DNA from: Pseudomonas sp. NCCP-436
Lineage (GTDB): Bacteria > Pseudomonadota > Gammaproteobacteria > Pseudomonadales > Pseudomonadaceae
Length of the DNA stretch: 64,000 bases
Direction: 5' to 3'
Assembly (NCBI RefSeq): GCF_019656335.1
Contig: NZ_BPLZ01000018.1
Coordinates: 1-64,000 of the forward strand
Shown here: positions 48,936 through 58,557 of the stretch, one piece after another
Layout: each line of letters opens with the position of its first letter
Numbering within the stretch: position 1 is the first letter of the stretch
Position numbers and translations under genes: made by a program
The notes under the pieces: model-generated
Seen by the model: the letters and a program-made list of their open reading frames with translations, nothing else
Database searches by the model: none
What the model was told of the DNA's origin: nothing

Positions 48936-50237
48936 GTGACCGCACGCTGGCAGTGGCTGACCGCGCGTTTCTTCCGACTTATGTGGGTGCGTGCCACACT
49001 GTATTCGCTGGCCGGGGTCCTAACCGCCCTGCTCGCACTGCTGATCAAACCCTACGTGCCGGATAACGTGGCGCTGAGCATCGGCGCCGAAGCGGTGGAC
49101 AAGATCCTGGCCATCATCGCCTCAAGCATGCTGGCGGTAACCACCTTTTCCCTGAGCACCATGCTATCGGCCTACAACTCGGCCAGCTCAGGCGCCACGC
49201 CCCGCGCCACCCAGTTACTGATACAGGATCCCGCCACGCAGAACATGCTGGCCACCTTCATCGGCTCCTTCCTGTTCAGCGTGGTCAGCATCATCGCACT
49301 CAGTACCGGCGTCTATGGCGAAAGCGGACGGGTCGTGCTGTTCATCGTCACCCTGCTGGTGATCGCCCTGATCGTCATCACCCTGCTGCGCTGGATCGAC
49401 TACCTCACCCGCTTCGGCCGCCTCGGCGAAACCACGGACCGGGTTGAACAGGCCACCACCGCAGCACTCAAGGTACGACGGACGCAGCCTTATCTGGGCG
49501 GCCAGCCACTGACCAAAGAAATGCCGATTCCGGCCAGCGCAGTGAAACTGAAAAGCCCGATTACCGGCTACGTGCAGCATATCGACATGCAGGCCCTCGG
49601 CCGCCTGTGCAGCGAGGCGCACCAGCGCATCTATCTGCTGAGCACACCCGGCACGTTTATCGACACTTCCACCACCCTGGCCTGCTGCGAAGGTATCGAT
49701 GAGGAACGCCTGCCCGAGCTGCTTGCCGCCTTTGCCCTCGGCTACCAGCGAACATTCGAGCAGGACCCTCGTTTCGGTCTGCAGGTGCTGACGGAAATCG
49801 CCTCGCGCGGCCTGTCCAGCGCCATCAACGATCTGGGCACCCCCATCGAGATCATCGGCCGAGGCGTGCGCCTGTTCAGCCGCTACGCCGCCTACCAGCC
49901 GGATACCCCGACTCCCATCCCCGGCTGCGAGCGGGTGTTTGCCCAGCCACTGGCAGTCGCCGATCTGTTCGACGACTTCTTCCGCCCCATCGCCCGCGAC
50001 GGCGCTTCACTGGTAGAAGTGCATATCCGCCTGCAAAAGGCACTGGCTTCCCTGGCGCAGATCGACCCGCCCCTGTATGCCGAACAGGCTCAGCGCCACT
50101 CCGAACTGGCCATGGCCTATGCCGAGCAGTCAAATCTGGTCGAGCAGGAAAAGGTGCTGCTGCGCGAACTGGCCAACCAGGTGCGCGTCCTCACCCTGGG
50201 CGATAGCCAGAATGATTTTTTTGCCACAGCCAGGTAG
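48936..50237 (+). CDS. DUF2254 membrane protein
   Basis: This 433-residue protein has four membrane helices in residues 10-155 (LYSLAGVLTALLALLI, ILAIIASSMLAVTTFSLS, MLATFIGSFLFSVVSIIALS, VVLFIVTLLVIALIVITLL) and a cytoplasmic or periplasmic C-terminal domain, as in DUF2254. The start is GTG 48936-48938 with AAAGGAG 7 bases upstream. Function unknown. It is followed by the VF530 gene after 5 bases. Confidence 0.88.
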   Translation: MTARWQWLTARFFRLMWVRATLYSLAGVLTALLALLIKPYVPDNVALSIGAEAVDKILAIIASSMLAVTTFSLSTMLSAYNSASSGATPRATQLLIQDPATQNMLATFIGSFLFSVVSIIALSTGVYGESGRVVLFIVTLLVIALIVITLLRWIDYLTRFGRLGETTDRVEQATTAALKVRRTQPYLGGQPLTKEMPIPASAVKLKSPITGYVQHIDMQALGRLCSEAHQRIYLLSTPGTFIDTSTTLACCEGIDEERLPELLAAFALGYQRTFEQDPRFGLQVLTEIASRGLSSAINDLGTPIEIIGRGVRLFSRYAAYQPDTPTPIPGCERVFAQPLAVADLFDDFFRPIARDGASLVEVHIRLQKALASLAQIDPPLYAEQAQRHSELAMAYAEQSNLVEQEKVLLRELANQVRVLTLGDSQNDFFATAR

Positions 50238-50242
50238 TCCGC

Positions 50243-50458
50243 ATGAACCCGGATCCACTCCACGGTCTGACACTGAAGGCCATTCTCGAAGCACTGGTGG
50301 AGCAGCATGGCTGGTCACGACTCGGTCAGTTGATCAACATCCGCTGCTTCCAGCACGAACCAAGCATCGCCTCCAGCCTGAAGTTCCTGCGCCGCACAGC
50401 CTGGGCACGCAACCAGGTCGAGGCGCTCTACCTGCGCGATATTGCGCGCCGCAACTAA
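50243..50458 (+). CDS. VF530-family (DUF2132) small protein
   Basis: This 71-residue protein (DPLHGLTLKAILEALVEQHG, SSLKFLRRTAWARNQVEALY) matches the VF530 / DUF2132 family, a small helical fold thought to bind DNA. It starts 5 bases after the DUF2254 stop, suggesting cotranscription. Confidence 0.9.
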   Translation: MNPDPLHGLTLKAILEALVEQHGWSRLGQLINIRCFQHEPSIASSLKFLRRTAWARNQVEALYLRDIARRN

Positions 50459-50467
50459 GCCGCTCCC

Positions 50468-51004
50468 TCAGCGCGGTACTTCAATGCGTCGGACAGCCTC
50501 CAGCCAGACTGGATCGAGCCGTGTCTGCTCCACCTCCAGCCCGCGAGCCTCCATCAGCTCGCGGTGCTGGTCGATTTCCCGGACCATCTGGCTCAGGTCG
50601 CTGCTGTTACCGTCCAACTGATGCATCTGGCTGACGCCCAGGTGGTAGAAGCGCAGCAGACGGATCGCCGACTCATCGCCCTGCGCCACGCCGGCCCTGA
50701 CGTGGTGCATCACGTTGGTCACGCGCATCAGGTTGCGCTTGAGCTGCCAGCCATACACGGCCGGCGCCATCCACGGCCGTGACCACAGTTGCCAACGCAC
50801 CAGCGCCACGGTCAGCACCAGCCCGGCGAGCACACCTAGCAGGTTCCAGCGAAAGTTGCTCTCGCCCCCGGGCTCACCGAACAACTGCACGCTCAACGTC
50901 GACAGCAACATGGCCAGCGCGATGAAGATCAGCGCCACCAGCAAGGTAATACGGCGGGTCTGCTGACGGTAAAGTTCCGGGTTCAGGGGAGTGATTTCAA
51001 ACAT
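50468..51004 (-). CDS. DUF3087 membrane protein
   Basis: This 178-residue protein starts MFEITPLNPELYRQQTRRIT at ATG 51004. Two hydrophobic segments (LLVALIFIALAMLLSTLSV and LLGVLAGLVLTVALVRW) precede a soluble helical domain. This matches DUF3087. Function unknown. A TTG start five codons earlier is open but unsupported. Confidence 0.82.
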   Translation of the reverse strand: MFEITPLNPELYRQQTRRITLLVALIFIALAMLLSTLSVQLFGEPGGESNFRWNLLGVLAGLVLTVALVRWQLWSRPWMAPAVYGWQLKRNLMRVTNVMHHVRAGVAQGDESAIRLLRFYHLGVSQMHQLDGNSSDLSQMVREIDQHRELMEARGLEVEQTRLDPVWLEAVRRIEVPR

Positions 51005-51074
51005 GACGGGGCTCGGCAATGACTCGGGAAGGGCATGTTACGCCAGCCGGGCGGCGCAGACGATCAGCCCGTGG

Positions 51075-52544
51075 TTACAGCTCCTTACGCGCTTCCAGCG
51101 GGGGCAAACGCTCATCTATGCGCTGCAGCAGGTAGTCGAAGAACGGGTTGGATGTCACCCGCTGCAAACCGGACAACCCCATCAGCAGTACGCCACTCTC
51201 GCCACGCGGCGCCAAGGTTCCCAGCGCCACCCCGTAGAATTCGTTGCCACTCGGCTGACTACCGTACAGCGGATCATCCGTAGGAAACGGCAGGGCCACG
51301 TGTGACAGGGAAAACAACTGCGGCGGATAGGGCACCGGCAGCGGCGTAACCTGTTCGGTCTGCGAGCCAGCAACCAGACGTCGCGCCTCTACCTGAGGAG
51401 CAGCGCCCGGAACCACGCCCACTACGGTTCGATGGTAGCCGCGTTCAACCGCCGGCAGCAGTTGCTCCAGCAAATTGCCCAACCCGGGCCGCATCAACGG
51501 CTCCACCGCGTGCGAACGGTTGATGTCGAAAATCACCAGCTCGCTGTCATTAGACGGCAAACGTGCAAACAACTCGTCTATCACCGCCGGCGTGCTCACC
51601 GTACTGTCGACCAGCGACTGGAATGCCAGCACCGGCGGCAACCGTGCCAGCCGCCCTGAGGCCGCTGCCGCCTCTAGCGCCACGCGCACCTCGCGGGTCA
51701 GCTCGTAGGACTGCCGCGCCGCATGCACCGGAAAGGAGTTGTACTTGAACGGGTTGAACTCCGGCAACACGCTCATCCAGGCCGACTTGGCAAAGGCTGG
51801 CAGCACCGCCGGCAACGCTGCCAGACCGGCATAACGGGCATAACGGGTAACGCCGATCATCGGCGAAATCAGAACCAGTTGCTGCGGCACCGCCAGTTGC
51901 GGATCGTCCAGTGCCGCCAGGCTGTAGCGCAGCGCCAGCGCTCCGCCATTGGAATAGCCGACCAGATACAGCGGAACCTGCGGCGCCCGGGCCCGGGCTT
52001 CACGCACCGCCAGGCGGACACAGGCCAGCCATTGTTCCCAATGCACAGCGGTCAACCCGGCTGGCACCGTACCGTGACCAGGCATGCGCGGCACCAGGCC
52101 GAGAATGCCCCGCTCGCTCAAGTGCCGGGCCAAATGCCGCATGCTGTAGGGCGAGTCGGTCAGACCGTGCAACAGTACCGCAACGCCACGCAGCTCCCCC
52201 TGAGGCTCGAAGACGAAGGAGCGGTTCCAGTCGCGCGGCAGATTGCCCGAATACACCGGACTGTTGCGTGCATAGCGGTTATAGCCACCGGGCAGCTCAC
52301 TCTGCCCCTTCTCCAACTGTTGCTGCAAATCCTCGAACAGCCGCTGCTCGACCGCCAGGTAAGTGCCCCAGTCCATTTGCTCCATCTCGGCGACACTCGG
52401 CTCGTCGGGCACCAACCGGTGCCAGAGCTGCAATTCAGGCAGCGAGGCCAGCCCTGCGATGCGTATGCCCAGCAGGGCAACGGCCAGCAGCAACAGCATC
52501 ACCAGAAGCCAGGTCAGGACGCTGCGCAGGCGTGACAGACTCAT
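51075..52544 (-). CDS. Membrane-anchored alpha/beta hydrolase
   Basis: This 489-residue protein has an N-terminal membrane anchor (LTWLLVMLLLLAVALLGIRI) and an alpha/beta hydrolase domain with the nucleophile motif GYSNGGAL (Ser), LLHGLTDSPYSMR oxyanion region and a C-terminal His (INRSHAVE). AAGGAGAG precedes ATG 52544. A second C-terminal segment of about 120 residues is unassigned. It could be an esterase or lipase; the substrate is unknown. Confidence 0.85.
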   Translation of the reverse strand: MSLSRLRSVLTWLLVMLLLLAVALLGIRIAGLASLPELQLWHRLVPDEPSVAEMEQMDWGTYLAVEQRLFEDLQQQLEKGQSELPGGYNRYARNSPVYSGNLPRDWNRSFVFEPQGELRGVAVLLHGLTDSPYSMRHLARHLSERGILGLVPRMPGHGTVPAGLTAVHWEQWLACVRLAVREARARAPQVPLYLVGYSNGGALALRYSLAALDDPQLAVPQQLVLISPMIGVTRYARYAGLAALPAVLPAFAKSAWMSVLPEFNPFKYNSFPVHAARQSYELTREVRVALEAAAASGRLARLPPVLAFQSLVDSTVSTPAVIDELFARLPSNDSELVIFDINRSHAVEPLMRPGLGNLLEQLLPAVERGYHRTVVGVVPGAAPQVEARRLVAGSQTEQVTPLPVPYPPQLFSLSHVALPFPTDDPLYGSQPSGNEFYGVALGTLAPRGESGVLLMGLSGLQRVTSNPFFDYLLQRIDERLPPLEARKEL

Positions 52545-52625
52545 CGGACACTCTCCTTGTTCGATCTGACGATACGGCCGCTCGATCGTCATTGAACCAG
52601 AACGATCCCGCCGAGGGCAGCCAGC

Positions 52626-53969
52626 TCAGGCGACCTCCTGCCGTATCCTGCGCACCAGACCGTAGCCGAATACCAGACCAATCAGTGCAGCAAGGAAAGA
52701 AGCCAGCAGCACACCGAGCTTGGCAGCGCCGAGCAATTCAGACGAAGGGAACGCCAGATTGGCAATGAAGATCGACATGGTGAAACCGATGCCACCCAGG
52801 CAACCTACCAGCCACAACCAGCGCCAGCTGAGCCCTTCTGGCATCTGGCAGCGGCTGAAACGGATAAGCAGCCAACTGGCGCAGACGATACCCAGTGGCT
52901 TGCCTGCCACCAGCGCCAGCAACACGCCCAGCATCACGCCCACTCCCTGACTGTCGGCCAGATTCACCTCGCCCAAGGCCACACCGGCGTTGGCTAAGGC
53001 AAACAGCGGCATCACTCCATAGGCGACCCAGGGATGCAGCGCCATCTGCACCCGCAGCGCTGGCGGCAGCAGCTCGCGCTGGGCGTAGCGCAAACGGCGC
53101 ACGGAGCGGGCAAAACCTTCCGGTGTGGAGTGGCCATTGAGCGACATGACCGCCTCACGGGCCAGCTCCAGCGGCCGGTCCTCGAAGCGCACCGGCCGCA
53201 CCGGCGTCATCAACCCCAGCACTACTCCAGCCAGAGTCGGGTGAGCGCCGGTCTTCAGCAGGCCGAACCACAGCAGTGCGCCGGGCAGCAGGTAGACCCA
53301 GGCACAGCCGACGCCGATGCGTTGCAGTCCAAGCACCAGCAACACGCCCAACCCAGCGATGACAAAACCCTCAGGTGCCAGCCCGCCGGAATAGAACAGC
53401 GCAATAATCAGCACCGCGATGATGTCGTCGATGATTGCCAGGGTCAGCAGGAAGATACGCACTGCCGGAGGGATCGAGCGGCCAAGGATGGCCAGCACAC
53501 CTACGGCAAAGGCGATGTCGGTAGCGGTCGGCACGGCCCAGCCGTTGCGAACCTGCTCAGCACCATTGAGCGTCAGATAGAACAACGCCGGCAGCGCTAC
53601 GCCGCCAATAGCGGCGATCATGGGCAGAACGACCTGGGCCAGGCTGGACAGCGAACCATCATGGATCTCGCGGCGGATCTCCATACCGACGACCAGGAAG
53701 AACACCGTCATCAACGCATCGTTGATCCAGAAATGCAGCGAATAGGACAGGCGATAGTCGCCAAGGCCAAAGTACAGCGGCGTATGCCAGAGATGCTGGT
53801 AGCTTTCAGCGTAGGGTGAATTGGCCCAGAGCAGGGCCACAGCGGCAGCAACCAGCAGGACGATGCCGCTGACTGCTTCGATGTGAAAGAACTTTTCCAG
53901 GCTGGCGAAGGCCTTGTCGGCCAAACGGCGTGCAGCAGGCACGGCCTTGTGAGAAACAGGCTGATTCAT
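52626..53969 (-). CDS. nhaA: Na+/H+ antiporter NhaA
   Basis: This 447-residue inner-membrane antiporter (about 12 helices) exchanges internal Na+ or Li+ for external protons. Signature [15 protein letters not shown] and the ion-site Asp pair in [13 protein letters not shown] are intact. The start is ATG 53969 ([10 protein letters not shown]). No Shine-Dalgarno is visible; a hairpin ends 6 bases before the start. It has its own leader that may be a riboswitch. Confidence 0.94.
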   Translation of the reverse strand: MNQPVSHKAVPAARRLADKAFASLEKFFHIEAVSGIVLLVAAAVALLWANSPYAESYQHLWHTPLYFGLGDYRLSYSLHFWINDALMTVFFLVVGMEIRREIHDGSLSSLAQVVLPMIAAIGGVALPALFYLTLNGAEQVRNGWAVPTATDIAFAVGVLAILGRSIPPAVRIFLLTLAIIDDIIAVLIIALFYSGGLAPEGFVIAGLGVLLVLGLQRIGVGCAWVYLLPGALLWFGLLKTGAHPTLAGVVLGLMTPVRPVRFEDRPLELAREAVMSLNGHSTPEGFARSVRRLRYAQRELLPPALRVQMALHPWVAYGVMPLFALANAGVALGEVNLADSQGVGVMLGVLLALVAGKPLGIVCASWLLIRFSRCQMPEGLSWRWLWLVGCLGGIGFTMSIFIANLAFPSSELLGAAKLGVLLASFLAALIGLVFGYGLVRRIRQEVA

Positions 53970-53974
53970 GGGCA

Positions 53975-54060
53975 CACACAACAACTGTGTGCGGCGGCCC
54001 GACCAGCACGATTAAACCTGTCACGCACCCCATGCGCGTAACACCCGGCGTCTACCTTAC
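53975..54060 (-). promoter_or_regulatory. Structured nhaA leader, possible nhaA-I (Li+/Na+) riboswitch
   Basis: On the minus strand a 9-pair stem with two wobbles (54034-54042 / 54020-54028, loop ATGGG) is followed by GGTCGGGCCGCCG and then a 6-base stem CACACA / TGTGTG (53975-53991) right before the start codon. A conserved-looking GACGCCGGGTG lies upstream of the first stem. The position before nhaA and these pieces recall the nhaA-I RNA motif reported to sense Li+. I cannot check against a covariance model. Confidence 0.45.
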
Positions 54061-54139
54061 ACAGGCATTCCAGGCTTGACCATCCCTACTAACGGCACAT
54101 AAAAATCTGCTGGCGACCGACTTCAGAACCGTAACAGTC

Positions 54140-57100
54140 TCATTCCTCGACCTGCCCCCACTGCTTGCCAAGGCGCTTGTCCGACACCGGCAGTCTGGTG
54201 CCTAGTTGCTGGGCGAACAGCGAGACGCGGTACTCCTCCAGCATCCAGCGATACAACACCAGTTGCGGGTCGCGCTTGCCTTCCTGGGCGTGCTTGGCTG
54301 CGCGCGCCTGGTATTGCTCCCAGTAGCCGCCCAACTCGCCCGTCCACACGCGGTCGCGCTGCACCTGCGCAGCCACCTTGTCGAGACGCTGGGCGATAGC
54401 CTTGAGATAACGCGGAAGTTCCTTCAGCCACTCACCCGGCGTCTCACGGACAAAGCCGGCATAGACCAGATTCGCCAGTTGCCGCTTGATGTCGTTGAAC
54501 GCCATGGCCTGGGCCAGGTCGATCTTGCCCTTGAAGCGCTTCTGCAGGTCGTGGTTGAGCTTGAGGATTTCCAGCACCAGCCGGGCTATGCGCTCGGCAT
54601 GCGCCGCCCAGTCCGCGCGCTTGCGTTCAGCCAGTTTCGCCAGAGCCGCACCGTCGCGTGGCAGAGTGGCTTCGCCTTCGAGGATGCAGGCATCCAGGCT
54701 GGCCAGCAGGATGTCCTCGACCAGCGCCTCGACACGGCCGATGTCGCGATACAGTAGGCCCAGTTCAGTCAGCCCCGGCAGCTTGCCGCGCAGGAATCTG
54801 GCCTGCTCGGCCAGTTGCTGCAAGAGCAGACGTTGCAGGGCGCGGCGATGCTGGAAGTCGGCCTCGGCCTGGGTCGGGAAGCGCCCTTCCTTGACCACGC
54901 CGTTCTCCTCCACCAGAGCCGGGTAGACGGTCATGGACAGACCGGCAATCTTTTGCTGAGCCTTCTCGGCAACCTCGGCAAAGGCTTTGGCCTCGACCGG
55001 TTTCTTTTCCTGCTTCTGCTGCGTAATGGCCAGAGCCGCCTGACTGGCCTCGGCAAAGCGTGCAGTCAGCTCTGCCAGGTCACGCCCCTCACCGAGGAAC
55101 TTGCCGCGCGCATCGACCACCTCGATATTCATCCGCAGGTGGTTCTCCAGATCCTCGGCCGCCTCAGCCCAGGCCTCGTCCGGCACCCGCACGCCGGTCA
55201 TGCGGGTCAGCTCATGTCCCAGCGCCTGGAACAACGAACCCTGACCGAAGGCCAGCTTATCCAGCGCCGCACCGACAAAATCCGGCACCGGCACGAAGTT
55301 CTTGCGCAGCGCCTTGGGCAGGCCGCGTACCAGAGCCACGCACTTGGCCTCCAGCAACCCCGGGACCAGCCAGTGCAGGCGCTCGGCCTGCAATTGCGGC
55401 AGCAGCGGCGCCGGTACGCGCAGGGTCACGCCGTCACGCGGATGATTGGGTTCAAAGTGGTAGGACAGTGGCAATTGCAATTCACCGATGCTCAGGCTGT
55501 CCGGGTACTGCGCGGCGGTGACTTCGGAGGCCGAGCGGGCCAGGGCGTCTTCCTCGCGCATGATCAGCAATTGCGCGTCGCTGGCACTGCCCTTCTTGTA
55601 CCAGGAGTCGAAACTGGCAGCCTGGTAGATATCCGCCGGGATGCGCGCATCGTAGTAGCTGAACAGGGTTTCCTCGTCGGCGAGAATATCGCGCCGGCGC
55701 GACTTGGCCTCCAGCTCGTCGAGGCGCTCCAGCAGTTGACGGTTGGCTGTCAAGCAACGCGCCCGGCTGTTGATCTCACCGCGCACCAGTCCCTCGCGAA
55801 TGAACATCTCACGCGCCACAGGCGGGGCGATGGGGCCGTAGTGCACCGGACGTCGACCAACGATAATCAGGCCATAAAGCGTGACCTGCTCGAATGCCAC
55901 CACCTGGCCGCGCTTCTTCTCCCAGTGCGGTTCCAAATGGTTCTTCTTCACCAGATGCGCCGCCAGCGGCTCGATCCAGTCCGGCTCGATCTTCGCCACC
56001 ATGCGGGCGAACAGCTTGGTGGTTTCCACCAACTCGGCGGCCATCACCCAGTTGGGCTTCTTGCGGCCGATGCTGCTACCAGGGTGAATCCAGAAACGCC
56101 GCTGGCGGGCGCCGAGGTAGTCACCGTCCTCGGTCTTCTGACCGATCTGACTGAGCAGACCGGCCAGAATCGCCTTGTGTACTGCCGCATAGCTGCGCGC
56201 CCGTAGCGCTGCCTCGCTGGCCTCGGCCTGCTGGCGGGCGATGGCATTGACCTTGGTGTCGGTGGTGGGCTTGACCTGTTGCCCGGCGGTGCGGTTGCCT
56301 TTGTAGGGTGGATGGCCAGAGCCATCCACCTTGGTAGACAAGCCTGCGGCGTTGTCCACCCTACGCTCCCTGTCACCCTCGACCTTGCGCCCCACGGACA
56401 GCTGCAGCTCGCGGGCGATCAGCACCAGTTGCCGATGTGCATCACGCCATTCACGCAGGCGCATGTAATTCAAGAAGTTCTTCCGGCACCAGCTGCGCAG
56501 CGCATTGGAGCCCAGCGCTTGGCGCTGCTCCTCGAAACCGCGCCACAGGTTGATCAGCGCGGCAAAGTCCGAGTCCGGATCCTTCCACTGCGCATGGGCC
56601 TGGTCGGCAGCCTGCTGGCGATCCATCGGCCGCTCGCGCGGATCCTGTACCGACAGCGCGGCAGCGACGATAAGGATTTCCTCCAGACTGCCCTGCCTGG
56701 CCCCCTCCAGCACCATGCGTCCCAACCGTGGGTCGATGGGCAGACGCGCCAACTGGCGGCCGATAGGTGTGAGCTGGCCCTCGCGATTGACCGCCGATAG
56801 CTCCTGCAACAGGTTGAAGCCGTCGCTGATGGCCTTGCCATCAGGCGGCTCGATAAAGGGAAAATCCTCAATGCTGCCCAGACGCAGGTGAAGCATCTGC
56901 AGGATCACCGCCGCCAGGTTGGTTCGCAGGATCTCCGGATCCGTGAACTCTGGGCGGGAGAGAAAATCCTCCTCGCTGTACAGACGAATGCAAATACCCG
57001 GCTCGACCCGCCCGCAACGGCCCTTGCGCTGATTGGCACTGGCCTGTGACACAGGTTCTATGGGCAGGCGCTGCACCTTGGCGCGATAGCTGTAGCGACT

Positions 57101-58222
57101 GATGCGTGCAGTACCGGAGTCGATCACATAGCGAATCCCCGGTACGGTGAGCGAGGTTTCCGCCACGTTGGTGGCCAGTACGATCTTGCGCCCCGGCATG
57201 GGCGCGAAAATCTTCTGCTGCTCGGCCGGGGTCAGCCGCGCATACAGCGGCAGGACCTCGGTATGCCGCAGGTTGGCCTTGCGTAGCATCTCAGCGGCTT
57301 CACGAATCTCGCGCTCACCGGGCAGGAACACCAGCACATCGCCAGGGCGCTGGCCTACGCTACGCTCATGCTCAGCGATCTCGTCCAGCGCAGCGAGAAT
57401 GCCCTGGTCGATGGACAGGTCGTCCAGCAGCCGCTCTCCGTCTTCATCCACCTCAGCAGCCAGCGGGCGATACCAGGTTTCCACCGGATAGGTACGACCG
57501 GATACCTCGATAATCGGGGCATCGTTGAAATGTCTGCTGAAGCGCTCCAGATCGATGGTCGCCGAAGTAATGATCAGCTTGAGATCCGGACGACGCGGCA
57601 GCAGAGTCTTCAGGTAGCCCAGCAGGAAATCGATATTGAGGCTGCGTTCGTGCGCCTCGTCGACAATGATGGTGTCGTACCTTTCCAGAAAACGGTCATG
57701 CTGCGTCTCGGCCAGCAGGATGCCGTCGGTCATCAGCTTGATCAGCGTGCCGTCCTTGCTGTGATCCTCGAAACGCACCTGATAGCCGACCAGTTCCCCC
57801 AGAGGCGTGCCGATTTCCTCAGCCACCCTTGTGGCCACACTGCGCGCCGCCAAACGACGTGGCTGGGTATGGCCGATCAGTCCGTGCACACCGCGTCCGA
57901 TTTCCAGGCAGATTTTCGGCAACTGGGTGGTCTTGCCCGAACCGGTCTCGCCGGCGATCACCACCACCTGGCTCTTCTCCAGCGCAGCCTTGATCTCATC
58001 ACGCTTGGCAGCAATCGGCAGCGCATCATCGTAGCGCATCACCGGCACACTGGCCCGACGCGCCGCCACCCTGTCACAGGAGGTCTGACAACGCTCCAGC
58101 CACTGCGCCAGCTTCATCTCGTCAGGATGCTTCTGCAACTCATGCAACTGCCGGCGCAGGCGATGGCGCTCGGCACTCATTACGTGGTCGAGATTCTTTT
58201 TCAGCGTGGCGAAATCGGTCAT
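54140..58222 (-). CDS. hrpA: ATP-dependent RNA helicase HrpA
   Basis: This 1360-residue DEAH-box helicase has the P-loop GETGSGKT (91-98), DEAH (188-191), the SATIDLERF motif, helicase C and HA2/OB domains, and the long HrpA-specific C-terminal DUF3418 region. It acts in RNA remodelling and rescue of collided ribosomes. Start ATG 58222 (MTDFATLKKN) is preferred over a frame opening 5 codons earlier. Residues 620-640 are encoded by a palindromic repeat inserted in the linker between the helicase core and the C-terminal half. The reading frame remains open through it. Confidence 0.95.
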   Translation of the reverse strand: MTDFATLKKNLDHVMSAERHRLRRQLHELQKHPDEMKLAQWLERCQTSCDRVAARRASVPVMRYDDALPIAAKRDEIKAALEKSQVVVIAGETGSGKTTQLPKICLEIGRGVHGLIGHTQPRRLAARSVATRVAEEIGTPLGELVGYQVRFEDHSKDGTLIKLMTDGILLAETQHDRFLERYDTIIVDEAHERSLNIDFLLGYLKTLLPRRPDLKLIITSATIDLERFSRHFNDAPIIEVSGRTYPVETWYRPLAAEVDEDGERLLDDLSIDQGILAALDEIAEHERSVGQRPGDVLVFLPGEREIREAAEMLRKANLRHTEVLPLYARLTPAEQQKIFAPMPGRKIVLATNVAETSLTVPGIRYVIDSGTARISRYSYRAKVQRLPIEPVSQASANQRKGRCGRVEPGICIRLYSEEDFLSRPEFTDPEILRTNLAAVILQMLHLRLGSIEDFPFIEPPDGKAISDGFNLLQELSAVNREGQLTPIGRQLARLPIDPRLGRMVLEGARQGSLEEILIVAAALSVQDPRERPMDRQQAADQAHAQWKDPDSDFAALINLWRGFEEQRQALGSNALRSWCRKNFLNYMRLREWRDAHRQLVLIARELQLSVGRKVEGDRERRVDNAAGLSTKVDGSGHPPYKGNRTAGQQVKPTTDTKVNAIARQQAEASEAALRARSYAAVHKAILAGLLSQIGQKTEDGDYLGARQRRFWIHPGSSIGRKKPNWVMAAELVETTKLFARMVAKIEPDWIEPLAAHLVKKNHLEPHWEKKRGQVVAFEQVTLYGLIIVGRRPVHYGPIAPPVAREMFIREGLVRGEINSRARCLTANRQLLERLDELEAKSRRRDILADEETLFSYYDARIPADIYQAASFDSWYKKGSASDAQLLIMREEDALARSASEVTAAQYPDSLSIGELQLPLSYHFEPNHPRDGVTLRVPAPLLPQLQAERLHWLVPGLLEAKCVALVRGLPKALRKNFVPVPDFVGAALDKLAFGQGSLFQALGHELTRMTGVRVPDEAWAEAAEDLENHLRMNIEVVDARGKFLGEGRDLAELTARFAEASQAALAITQQKQEKKPVEAKAFAEVAEKAQQKIAGLSMTVYPALVEENGVVKEGRFPTQAEADFQHRRALQRLLLQQLAEQARFLRGKLPGLTELGLLYRDIGRVEALVEDILLASLDACILEGEATLPRDGAALAKLAERKRADWAAHAERIARLVLEILKLNHDLQKRFKGKIDLAQAMAFNDIKRQLANLVYAGFVRETPGEWLKELPRYLKAIAQRLDKVAAQVQRDRVWTGELGGYWEQYQARAAKHAQEGKRDPQLVLYRWMLEEYRVSLFAQQLGTRLPVSDKRLGKQWGQVEE
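56303..56364. repeat. Palindromic dispersed-repeat-like insertion within hrpA
   Basis: Termini GTAGGGTGGA (56303-56312) and TCCACCCTAC (56355-56364) are perfect inverted repeats. An inner hairpin pairs GGTGGATGGC with GCCATCCACC. This sequence type is familiar as an intergenic repeat in Pseudomonas genomes. Here it is translated as part of HrpA. Confidence 0.75.
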
Positions 58223-58557
58223 CTGGGTCGGAGGCAATCAGGGCAAAGGCGGGATTGTCGCAGATTACGGGGTAAGGCGGGCAGCCTGTAACGCAGCTGG
58301 AGACTCTTGGGGAACGGTGGGTTTCGGCTAGAAGCGGCCGTATGGGCTGGTCTGAAAAACTGATCAATGGAGATTTAACACCGGCCATCGCGCCGGGTTA
58401 CAGAGCGGTAGTTTTTCACTCAGTACTTTTTCAGAATTCCCCTGGTGCCAGGACAGCAACTGTTGCAACTTCTTCTGCACTCCCGCCATCCATGGCAATG
58501 ACAGAGGCAATGTAACGGCTGTATCCGTCCGGGTATCGACATTCAAGGGGCTTTCCT
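58223..58557. other. Intergenic region hrpA / DMT transporter
   Basis: This 335-base gap lies between divergent genes. It should hold both promoters, but I recognise no convincing -35/-10 pair, RNA or small gene. Short open frames lack ribosome sites. Confidence 0.5.

Noticed and set aside
54815..56206. 463-codon rightward open frame within hrpA
   Set aside because: Antisense shadow of a large conserved helicase gene.
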